Below, piece after piece: positions 1 to 5,490 of a DNA stretch of 5,490 bases. A program made the position numbers and the translations under genes. The notes under the pieces are model-generated. The model made no database searches and was not told the origin of the DNA. It saw only the letters and a program-made list of their open reading frames with translations. Within the stretch, counting starts at the first letter, position 1. Every line of letters begins with the position of its first letter. Source of the DNA: Bryobacterales bacterium. GTDB taxonomy: Bacteria > Acidobacteriota > Terriglobia > Bryobacterales > Bryobacteraceae. The stretch is taken from assembly GCA_025353235.1 (NCBI GenBank), contig JANXQZ010000589.1, positions 1-5,490 on the forward strand. The letters are read 5' to 3'.

Positions 1-581
1 AGCCAAGGCAGGCCTCGGCCTAACTCGTACGCCGCATCATGGGCGAATTGGCAGATGGATTTTCTGGCGATACGCTTTTGGTCTTGAAGAATAGACAAGT
101 AGGAGTCGAAGGCCAGCCTGCCAAGAACCACGATCACTCGAATGTTGAGTAAGAGGTCGAGTTCCCGCTCGAGGTAGGCGCGGCAGGTGCGGGTCTCGAC
201 CGGAGTGGGCTTATTGTCGGGCGGAGCACAGCGGACGGATGCGCTGATGAAGGCGTCTCTAAGGGTCAACCCGTCATCCCGTGAAACACTGGTAGGCTGG
301 GAAGCGAATCCCGTTGCCCAAAGCACACGGTAGAGTAAGTCGCCGGAACTGTCCCCTGTAAACATTCGGCCGGTCCTGTTAGCGCCGTGCGCGCCTGGCG
401 CAAGACCGACAATCAGGAGCCTGGCTTGTGGGTCACCGAAGCTCGGGACGGGACGTCCCCAATACGTCCAATCGCGGTATGCCTTGCGCTTGACGTTGGC
501 AACTGTCTGGCGATACTCCACCAAACGGGGGCATAGCGCGCAATTGGTGACAGTTGATTGCAGGATGGCAAGCGCATCCAT
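1..581 (-). CDS. udgB: Type-5 (UdgB) uracil-DNA glycosylase, C-terminus beyond the window
   Basis: Base-excision repair enzyme that removes uracil, and in family 5 often hypoxanthine and other deaminated bases, from DNA. The visible 193 residues begin at ATG 581. Residues 59-77 read GLAPGAHGANRTGRMFTGD, the hallmark UdgB motif; it has Ala at residue 61, where family-1 enzymes carry a catalytic Asp. Cysteines 14, 17, 118 and 133 fit the four-cysteine 4Fe-4S cluster of families 4 and 5, with C118 inside the typical VRCAPPDNKPTP segment (116-127). The C-terminal HPS-type motif expected near residue 195-215 is off the left edge; the family is usually about 210-240 residues. The start lies 2 bases after the stop of the HD-GYP regulator and has no clear Shine-Dalgarno, so translation may be coupled to that gene. 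The family assignment is firm; substrate range cannot be read from sequence. Confidence 0.93.
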   Translation of the reverse strand, partial: MDALAILQSTVTNCALCPRLVEYRQTVANVKRKAYRDWTYWGRPVPSFGDPQARLLIVGLAPGAHGANRTGRMFTGDSSGDLLYRVLWATGFASQPTSVSRDDGLTLRDAFISASVRCAPPDNKPTPVETRTCRAYLERELDLLLNIRVIVVLGRLAFDSYLSILQDQKRIARKSICQFAHDAAYELGRGLPW

Positions 582-583
582 TT

Positions 584-1678
584 TCAGCGCGCTAAATGGG
601 CCTGCATGTTGCTCAGAGACTCCAGCATAGTATGGCTCTCGGTCATCGCAGGCTTAGCTAGCATCAGATTAACAAATACGTCTACCATCTCCGCATCCCT
701 CCACCCCCGCTCCACTTCGGCCCGCATTTGCCCGAACGCTTCGTCAGGGGACATCGCAGCTTTATAGGATCGGGCTGAGGTTAACGCGTCGTAAATGTCC
801 ACCACCTGCAGGATTCGAGCCAGCAAGGGGATCTCCGGCCCTTTCAGAAAATCGGGATATCCCATTCCGTCCCAGCGCTCGTGGTGATTGCGAATAATGG
901 GCAGCACCGGTGCCAAACTCCGCATCGTCTTGCAGATCTGCTCGCCCTGGATGGTGTGCTGCCTCATTATGTCCCACTCTTCCGGCGTAAGCGGTCCGGT
1001 TTTGAAGAGGATCGCATCCGGAACGCAGACCTTTCCGATGTCGTGCAGGTATCCACCCCGATATAGCGCGGTCACCTCGGGCTTTGAGAGCCGCAACGCC
1101 TCGCCCATCATGACGCTGTAGGCTGCCAAGCGCTCGCAGTGCAGGCCCGTGTTCTTGTCCCGCCGCTCTACTGCCTGCGCTAGGGCGAACAGAATAGTTT
1201 CGGCCTCTTCCAGGGAATCGATGACCACCTTATTCCGCAGCATGGCCCGAACGCGCGTGCGGACGATTCCGGGATGCACTGGCTTAAGCAGGAATTCGTC
1301 GGCTCCGGAAGAAATTCCCGCGATCTCGTTTTCTACCCCTTGGACGCTCGTCAGCATCAGCACCGGAATCAGCTGCGTTCTCCGGTTGGCCTTCACCCAA
1401 GCGCACAGTTCCGGCCCGCTCATTTCTGGAAGCACTAAATCCAGGATCACGAGGTCGATTCGCTCCTCGTTCAGCACAGCAATGGCTTCGGATGCCTTGC
1501 GGCACTCCCAAATCTGGCAAGATTCTGACTTGAGAATCGCCTTCAGCATACGACGGTTGACTTCCTGACTGTCTACAATCAGGATCTTGGCAGTCTCCGT
1601 ATCCCGCATCGCAAGCGGGACGGTCTGCAAAGTGGAAACTTCATCGGGCGAGACAAGCCACCCATTTCTCTCAGCCAT
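584..1678 (-). CDS. Response regulator with REC and HD-GYP domains (c-di-GMP phosphodiesterase)
   Basis: Cytoplasmic two-component output protein of 364 residues, predicted to hydrolyse cyclic-di-GMP when its receiver is phosphorylated. The REC domain spans about residues 30-148: D36 of the acidic pocket (the next position is S37 rather than a second Asp), phospho-acceptor D80 in the LDLVLPEMSG segment, T110 and K132. The HD-GYP domain spans about 155-350: H180, H212-D213 (in HDIGK), H241, H265-H266, the GYP triplet at 273-275 and D294. The whole metal-ligand set of a two-metal HD-GYP site is thus present, so it is probably active. No histidine kinase is next to it. The roughly 28 residues before REC match no domain; M24 (position 1609) is an alternative start but has no better ribosome site. 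The gene is divergent from the DinB gene and followed after 2 bases by udgB, its likely operon partner. Confidence 0.95.
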   Translation of the reverse strand: MAERNGWLVSPDEVSTLQTVPLAMRDTETAKILIVDSQEVNRRMLKAILKSESCQIWECRKASEAIAVLNEERIDLVILDLVLPEMSGPELCAWVKANRRTQLIPVLMLTSVQGVENEIAGISSGADEFLLKPVHPGIVRTRVRAMLRNKVVIDSLEEAETILFALAQAVERRDKNTGLHCERLAAYSVMMGEALRLSKPEVTALYRGGYLHDIGKVCVPDAILFKTGPLTPEEWDIMRQHTIQGEQICKTMRSLAPVLPIIRNHHERWDGMGYPDFLKGPEIPLLARILQVVDIYDALTSARSYKAAMSPDEAFGQMRAEVERGWRDAEMVDVFVNLMLAKPAMTESHTMLESLSNMQAHLAR

Positions 1679-1764
1679 GGTACTTGAAGTATTCTCTCTA
1701 AGGTATATCGTCTGAAACCCGAAAAATCTGTAATGCGTCGACGCGGTAAAATATGGAGACGTTC
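1679..1764. promoter_or_regulatory. Divergent intergenic region with two perfect inverted repeats
   Basis: These 86 bases must hold the start signals for both the HD-GYP regulator (leftward) and the DinB-like gene (rightward). Two perfect symmetric elements are visible: TACTT-G-AAGTA at 1681-1691, just upstream of the regulator's ATG, and GCGTCGACGC at 1735-1744, about 20 bases before the DinB start. Either could be an operator or chance. AT-rich stretches around 1704-1709 (TATATC) and 1729-1734 (TGTAAT) resemble -10 boxes, but I find no well-spaced -35 partner for either, so no promoter is assigned. Confidence 0.35.
1755..1758 (+). promoter_or_regulatory. Shine-Dalgarno GGAG that decides the DinB start
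   Basis: GGAG is followed by six bases and then ATG at 1765, an ideal spacing. The alternative in-frame ATG at 1753 overlaps this site and has only AT-rich sequence upstream. Starting at 1765 also gives a clean signal peptide beginning MKTSPP, which supports the choice. Confidence 0.7.
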
Positions 1765-2397
1765 ATGAAAACTTCACCGCCCCTCCCACTCGTTTTCACG
1801 GCGCTGCTCGCCGCAACCGCTTTCGCTCAAGAACCCTCTTCCCCGGTACACTCGCTTTCGCAGCACGACCGTGACTACGCAGTGAGCCAAATGCACGTCA
1901 CCCGCAAATTGTTCCTGGATTCCGTCGCCGGATTGACCCCCGAACAATGGAACTTCAAACCCGCCCCGGAACGATGGTCCATCGCCGAATGCGCGGAACA
2001 TATCGCCATCAGCGAGGACTTCATTTCGGCGCTGGTGCGGGACCAAATCATGAAAACGCCTGCGGCGCCCGAAAAGCGCCAGGAGGTAAAGATGACGGAC
2101 GAACAAATCGCGACTATGGTAGCGGATCGCAGCACCAAATTTAAAGCCCCGGAACCGATCGTGCCCAAGAAGCGGTGGCCGGACCCGGCCGACGCTGTTG
2201 CGCATTTCAAGGAAAGCCGGGACCGCAATATCGTGTACCTCAACACCACCGACGACGACCTCCGCAATCATTTCATGCCTCATCCCGCGGCAGGCATGCT
2301 GGATGCATACGGTTGGATGCTGCTGATGTCCGGCCACACCGAGCGGCATACACTTCAGCTTTTGGAAGTAAAAGCCGATCCGAAGTATCCCAAGTAG
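1765..2397 (+). CDS. Exported DinB-like (DinB_2 superfamily) putative metalloprotein
   Basis: A 210-residue protein of the DinB/YfiT-like four-helix-bundle superfamily, whose members bind a divalent metal; some are thiol transferases, but most have no known reaction. A signal peptide covers residues 1-21 (hydrophobic core LPLVFTALLAATAFA, likely cut after A21 before QEP), so the mature protein should act outside the cytoplasm. The family signature LTPEQWNFKPAPERWSI (57-73) is followed by AEHI with H79, and the C-terminal HTERH places H191 and H195; together these form the expected three-histidine metal site. The start is set at 1765 by a GGAG site; an ATG four codons earlier (1753) is possible. 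It is a single-gene unit, divergent from the HD-GYP regulator and convergent with the transglycosylase. Despite the family name there is no reason to link it to DNA polymerase IV. The specific function is unknown. Confidence 0.88.
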   Translation: MKTSPPLPLVFTALLAATAFAQEPSSPVHSLSQHDRDYAVSQMHVTRKLFLDSVAGLTPEQWNFKPAPERWSIAECAEHIAISEDFISALVRDQIMKTPAAPEKRQEVKMTDEQIATMVADRSTKFKAPEPIVPKKRWPDPADAVAHFKESRDRNIVYLNTTDDDLRNHFMPHPAAGMLDAYGWMLLMSGHTERHTLQLLEVKADPKYPK

Positions 2398-2404
2398 ATC
2401 TACT
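2393..2404. repeat. 12-base perfect palindrome spanning both convergent stop codons
   Basis: AGTAGATCTACT is self-complementary. It contains the TAG stop of the DinB gene (2395-2397), the two intergenic bases, and the TAG stop of the transglycosylase on the other strand (2400-2402). The symmetry arises because both genes end in TAG and continue symmetrically for two more bases on each side. It has no loop and no following T-run, so it does not look like an intrinsic terminator. Confidence 0.8.
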
Positions 2405-3047
2405 CAAAGCGGAACCGGCTCATGATGTCGGATACATAGTTCATCGTTTCCGGGATTTGAGGGACGCCCCCCGCCCGATCCACACGGCCGGACCCGGCGT
2501 TGTAAGCGCCTAGAGCCAGGGCGACATCTCCGTTGTACTTCGTCAGCAAACGCTTTAGCAGCCGGGTTCCTCCCTCCACGTTCTGGCGCGGGTCCAAGGG
2601 ATCCAGCACCCCAAGTTCATCCGCCGTGGCCGGCATGAGCTGCATCAGGCCCTGGGCACCCTTCGGGGAAACGGCGCAGGGTTTTGAGGCCGACTCCTTC
2701 CCGATCATGAGTCGGACAAGGTCGGGGTTCACACCTTCTTTTGCCGACGCCGTCTTTACCACTTCGTCCAGTTCCTCTTTGGCCATCGGCTCGCAATCCA
2801 TGCTGCCCGATGCTGCCGCAACCGGCTGAACGGGAGATGGCCAGGGAACCGTGTAAAAGGCCGAACCGGGTGAGGTGGTCGACGCCACTGACGACTTCAC
2901 CGCCGAAGCAGCTTGCTTTTGGACCGATGATTTCTGCTTATCGAGCGATGCCTGCATGGAGGCGCGAATCGACTCCTGAAAATCCGAAGCCACTTGTGCC
3001 AGGCCCAAAGCGGAGAAGATGAAAAAGCAAACCCAAATTCGAATCAC
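2400..3047 (-). CDS. Exported lytic transglycosylase (SLT domain)
   Basis: Murein-cleaving enzyme of the soluble lytic transglycosylase (goose-lysozyme-like) fold, 215 residues, expected in the periplasm. Residues 1-17 form a signal peptide (IWVCFFIFSALGLA, likely cut before Q18). Residues 18-82 are a low-complexity linker rich in Ser, Ala, Gln and Lys. The catalytic domain covers about 90-213: catalytic glutamate E118 in the GKES segment, GLMQLMP at 133-139, AYNAG at 181-185 and the conserved NYV at 203-205. C85 and C124 could form a disulfide near the active site. The start codon is GTG at 3047; no ATG is usable before residue 31, and an in-frame TAG at 3054-3056 blocks extension. An AAAGG sits only one base before the GTG, a poor spacing. 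The gene lies 60 bases downstream of the exchanger, on the same strand. The exact subfamily (Slt/MltC-like versus others) is not resolved. Confidence 0.92.
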   Translation of the reverse strand: MIRIWVCFFIFSALGLAQVASDFQESIRASMQASLDKQKSSVQKQAASAVKSSVASTTSPGSAFYTVPWPSPVQPVAAASGSMDCEPMAKEELDEVVKTASAKEGVNPDLVRLMIGKESASKPCAVSPKGAQGLMQLMPATADELGVLDPLDPRQNVEGGTRLLKRLLTKYNGDVALALGAYNAGSGRVDRAGGVPQIPETMNYVSDIMSRFRFE

Positions 3048-3107
3048 GCCTTTCTATCGTCTCGGTACCGAAGCAACTGCATATTCCCAAGGGGTTATCT
3101 GAAGAAT
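3048..3107 (-). promoter_or_regulatory. Gap between exchanger and transglycosylase with a 10-base palindrome
   Basis: Sixty bases separate the exchanger stop from the transglycosylase GTG. The perfect palindrome TCGGTACCGA lies at 3062-3071, about 15 bases upstream of the GTG, where a bound repressor could block initiation. I find no intrinsic terminator hairpin with a T-run and no convincing -35/-10 pair, so read-through from the exchanger is possible. Its regulatory role is an inference only. Confidence 0.3.
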
Positions 3108-4364
3108 CTAAAAGTGCTCCCGCCAGACTTTCCCAAACTCGGTGAACGCTACGGCTTTCCTATTCCCAGTTAGCAGGCGGATCAGCTCCCACCCGGCCCA
3201 CGCGAAATAGATCATCGTAATGTACCAGTGAACATTGTGATGCCCACCTGCGGCATCGTTGTCGGGAGTGATCGCAGAGAAGCCAAACTGAACAAACCAG
3301 AGGACAAAAAGCAGAGTCGCCTCCCACCAGGCCAGTTCCATGTTCACCAGAAACAGCATCCCGACCAGCGCTTGGCCGATGGTCATCAGAAGCTCGAGTT
3401 TTTGCCGCTCGTCAAACACGAGGGGTGAAACACTGCCCCGGCTCAAGGAATAAACGATCGGCAACATTGCGGTCAGGAGGGTCCACTGATTGATGTTGCT
3501 GGACACCATGTTCATGAGGGCCATGGGGGCCCGAGTTACCGTCCGAGCCCAATAGAACGTGGACGCCATCTCGGGAAATTCGGAGACGAATGGGGCGACC
3601 CACTGGATGAAGACGAAGCTGGGCACTCCCAACACGGTTGCCAACCCCATCAGGCTCGAGAGAAACGGCTCGGCGGTGAAGTAAATAAGCCCGCCGCCGA
3701 CGATGAAGCAAAGGGCGATCAAAACGATTCGGCGCCCGCGCGGCGAGAGCACGATAGCACGGGGAATGCGCTCCAGATCCTCAATGCCTTCTTTGTCCTC
3801 GGCTGGAAGCCTGCTCAGGATAAACAGATAAGCCGCATAGATCAGAATCAGGACTACTCCGTCGTAAATGTGCAGCGAACCTTTCCAGAGAACAAAGCTC
3901 ATATAAATGAGCGGCAACAGTAATCCAACTACCCCCACGCTGTCGTCGCCTTCCAAACTAATGCTTCGTAGAGGAGTGCCGGTTCGCTTGCGGTGGACCG
4001 TAGCGGCAGCACAGTAAATCATCGGCCAGCCAAATCCGGTTAGAAGGCGCAGCGCACCGGTTAGGTTGGCAAGCAGGTAGTGAGTCTGCTGGTGCCAAGC
4101 TAGAACCGCCTCGACGGCGAACTCTGGGAGCGTCTGCAGCCACGCCAGGATCGCCAAGGCAAAGCCCTGCGCGATAAAGAACTGAGCCGATTCCGCCCCC
4201 CAGGCGATTAAGAGAGCAGAAAGCAATAAACACGGCGCAGCCCAAAACAGCACGCCGGGGCTCACTTCGCGCATGGTTTCCGCTCCGGCCAAAAGCAGAA
4301 ACAACACGATCAGGGGCGCGCTAGTGATGAAACCGCGCTCAAGGTTTCTAGAAGAATCGGACAT
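3108..4364 (-). CDS. CaCA-superfamily (sodium/calcium exchanger-like) membrane protein
   Basis: Inner-membrane protein of 418 residues with roughly 12 hydrophobic segments in two halves, joined by a charged cytoplasmic-type loop (about 185-212, rich in Glu, Asp and Arg). Each half carries an alpha-repeat: GAESAQ...LQTLPEFAVE (56-85) in the first and APFVSEFPEMAS...SSNIN (257-292) in the second. The paired Pro-Glu (P80-E81 and P264-E265) matches the ion-binding glutamates of CaCA exchangers, which move Ca2+ or other cations against Na+ or H+. The motifs are divergent: the usual GTS before Pro-Glu is replaced, and the GSNxxN part is recognisable only in the second repeat. A histidine cluster (H375, H376, H379) lies in the last loop. 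The start overlaps the end of nadB by 17 bases with no clear Shine-Dalgarno, which points to translational coupling. The transported ion is not known; a lost or altered transport role is possible. Confidence 0.78.
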   Translation of the reverse strand: MSDSSRNLERGFITSAPLIVLFLLLAGAETMREVSPGVLFWAAPCLLLSALLIAWGAESAQFFIAQGFALAILAWLQTLPEFAVEAVLAWHQQTHYLLANLTGALRLLTGFGWPMIYCAAATVHRKRTGTPLRSISLEGDDSVGVVGLLLPLIYMSFVLWKGSLHIYDGVVLILIYAAYLFILSRLPAEDKEGIEDLERIPRAIVLSPRGRRIVLIALCFIVGGGLIYFTAEPFLSSLMGLATVLGVPSFVFIQWVAPFVSEFPEMASTFYWARTVTRAPMALMNMVSSNINQWTLLTAMLPIVYSLSRGSVSPLVFDERQKLELLMTIGQALVGMLFLVNMELAWWEATLLFVLWFVQFGFSAITPDNDAAGGHHNVHWYITMIYFAWAGWELIRLLTGNRKAVAFTEFGKVWREHF

Positions 4365-5490
4365 TCTGATTAAGGGATGTGAGCGAGTGTCTTTGGAACA
4401 CTTCTCGTTTCTCGGGGAAGTCGAGCCGGTAATGGCCGCCTCGGCTTTCTTCCCGGGCGAGGGCGGCGCGCGCGATCAGGGAAACGACGGTATGAATATT
4501 GCGCAATTCGAAGCCGGAACGATCCGCTGAAACGTTCGATTGCCAAGCAGTTTGCAAGACCTTAAGCGCCGCGGTTAAGCCGGATCCTTTGCGCAGAATG
4601 CCGCACTGATCCCAGGCCAGCGTTCGGAGATCCGCCTCGGTGGTGTTCGGAAAAGAGACCGGAGCAGGCTCTCCTAGATTAGTGGATGCACTTGGCGAAT
4701 TGGCCATCACGCGTCCTGCCCGCGCTCCGAAAACCACACCTTCCAGGAGCGAATTGCTCGCCAAACGGTTGGCCCCGTGGACACCGGTACAAGCCGCTTC
4801 TCCCGCCGCAAACAGGCCTCGCAAAGTGGCGCGCCCATCCAAGTCGGTTTTGACTCCACCCATCGCGTAGTGAGCGGCGGGATGCACGGGGGCGGATTCC
4901 TTCGCTAGATCGATCCCATAGCGCAAGCAAGTCTGGTAAATCCGAGGGTATCGAGCAGGCAGTTTGGCGACGTCGAGGTGGGTTAGATCCAAGTACACAT
5001 GCTCGGTGCCGGTGGTTTGAATCTCGGTCACGATGGCTCTCGAAACCACATCCCGCGGAGCAAGCTCTTTCAGGGGATGGTAGCGCTCCATAAAGCGGTC
5101 GCCAGCTTGATTGCGAAGATAAGCGCCTTCGCCCCGGAGCGCTTCGGAAAGCAGGAAGCGGGGAGCGCCCGCCACGTGGAGAGCGGTGGGATGGAACTGA
5201 ACAAATTCGATATCTTGGATCTCAGCGCCGGCCCGGTGAGCTGCGGCTACCCCATCGCCCGTAGCCACGTCCGGATTTGTGGTCTCCTTGTAGACGCGCC
5301 CGATGCCTCCGGTGGCCAGCATCACGGCGCGGGCGCGAAGGTGGATGAGCGTTCCGGAAGCTTGATCGAAGGCAACCGCTCCCGCCACCGCGCCATTGTT
5401 GTCGAGCAGCAAATCCGTCATCGCCGCGAAGCTTTGAAATTGAACGTTATGGAGCGAAGCGGCCTTGCGGTACAAGGTGCGGGCTATTTC
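4348..5490 (-). CDS. nadB: L-aspartate oxidase, N-terminus beyond the window
   Basis: Cytoplasmic FAD enzyme that oxidises L-aspartate to iminoaspartate for quinolinate synthase (NadA), the first step of de novo NAD synthesis, using O2 or fumarate as acceptor. The visible 380 residues read in from the right edge (EIARTLYRKAA...). The N-terminal dinucleotide-binding motif and roughly 130-150 residues are missing. Conserved pieces in order: QFHPTAL (from about 5199), LRGEGAYLRN, the LAPRDVVSRAI arginine segment, HPAAHYAMGG (ending at 4855), the FAD-contacting AAGEAACTGVHGANRLASNS (4808-4749) and ESRGGHYRLDFP near the C-terminus. The helical C-terminal domain is present. Succinate dehydrogenase and fumarate reductase flavoproteins are related, but the PVHPAAHYAMGGV form and the short C-terminus favour NadB. 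The apparent TTG start at 5475 is internal, since the frame stays open to the edge. No nadA or nadC is seen in the window; the exchanger gene overlaps its 3' end. Confidence 0.95.
   Translation of the reverse strand, partial: EIARTLYRKAASLHNVQFQSFAAMTDLLLDNNGAVAGAVAFDQASGTLIHLRARAVMLATGGIGRVYKETTNPDVATGDGVAAAHRAGAEIQDIEFVQFHPTALHVAGAPRFLLSEALRGEGAYLRNQAGDRFMERYHPLKELAPRDVVSRAIVTEIQTTGTEHVYLDLTHLDVAKLPARYPRIYQTCLRYGIDLAKESAPVHPAAHYAMGGVKTDLDGRATLRGLFAAGEAACTGVHGANRLASNSLLEGVVFGARAGRVMANSPSASTNLGEPAPVSFPNTTEADLRTLAWDQCGILRKGSGLTAALKVLQTAWQSNVSADRSGFELRNIHTVVSLIARAALAREESRGGHYRLDFPEKREVFQRHSLTSLNQNVRFF

Noticed and set aside
558..767. Small plus-strand frame across the regulator/glycosylase junction
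   Set aside because: It overlaps two well-supported genes on the other strand and shows no coding features of its own.
1149..1568. 139-codon open frame on the plus strand opposite the response regulator
   Set aside because: It is fully antisense to the REC and HD-GYP coding sequence, Ser/Arg-rich with no domain or ribosome site; a shadow frame.
1684..1709. TTGAAG ... TATATC as a plus-strand sigma-70 promoter for the DinB gene
   Set aside because: The spacer is only 14 bases and both boxes are partial matches; not strong enough to call.
1774..2349. Long open frame on the minus strand opposite the DinB-like gene
   Set aside because: It lies wholly inside a gene with clear family motifs and a ribosome site, its product is rich in Arg/His/Gly with no recognisable domain, and the GC bias of third positions explains the open frame.
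2393..2404. Bidirectional intrinsic terminator at the convergent junction
   Set aside because: The palindrome has no loop, could form only a very short stem, is not GC-rich and has no T-run on either side.
5473..5475. TTG at 5475 as the start of nadB
   Set aside because: The frame continues to the right edge with NadB-like residues (EIART) and lacks the required FAD-binding N-terminus, so TTG is an internal Leu codon.
1..5490. A defence island, mobile element or secondary-metabolite cluster
   Set aside because: All six genes belong to housekeeping, signalling, repair, wall or transport families; there are no transposase, integrase, toxin-antitoxin, nuclease-effector or direct-repeat signatures, and no visible change in base use between genes.

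Overview
The window is 5,490 bases of dense, moderately GC-rich bacterial chromosome. It holds six protein genes, two of them cut by the window edges. I see no RNA gene, CRISPR array, insertion sequence or phage gene. The mix of genes (an exported DinB-like protein, a REC/HD-GYP regulator, a family-5 uracil-DNA glycosylase, a divergent CaCA exchanger) and the protein style suggest an Acidobacteriota member of the Solibacter/Bryobacter type. This is an inference from general familiarity, not from a marker gene.

Layout, left to right. Positions 1-581 (minus): a type-5 uracil-DNA glycosylase (UdgB) whose C-terminus lies beyond the left edge. Positions 584-1678 (minus): a response regulator with a REC receiver and an HD-GYP cyclic-di-GMP phosphodiesterase domain; its stop codon lies 2 bases upstream of the glycosylase start, so the two are probably one transcript. 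Positions 1679-1764: a short divergent intergenic region with two perfect inverted repeats. Positions 1765-2397 (plus): a DinB-like putative metalloprotein with a signal peptide. Positions 2400-3047 (minus): an exported lytic transglycosylase (SLT domain) that starts at GTG and converges on the DinB gene with only 2 bases between the stop codons. Positions 3108-4364 (minus): a CaCA-type (sodium/calcium exchanger-like) membrane protein. Positions 4348-5490 (minus): L-aspartate oxidase NadB, lacking its N-terminus; its 3' end overlaps the exchanger start by 17 bases.

The transcription units are probably nadB-exchanger, perhaps continuing across 60 bases into the transglycosylase; the single DinB gene; and regulator-glycosylase. 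The genes do not form one evident pathway: NAD synthesis, ion transport, cell-wall turnover, c-di-GMP signalling and DNA repair sit side by side, as in ordinary core chromosome. I do not see a new defence or mobile system.

The points most worth a second look are the 12-base palindrome that carries both convergent stop codons, the perfect palindromes in each longer intergenic gap, the asymmetric alpha repeats of the exchanger, and the tight regulator-glycosylase pairing.
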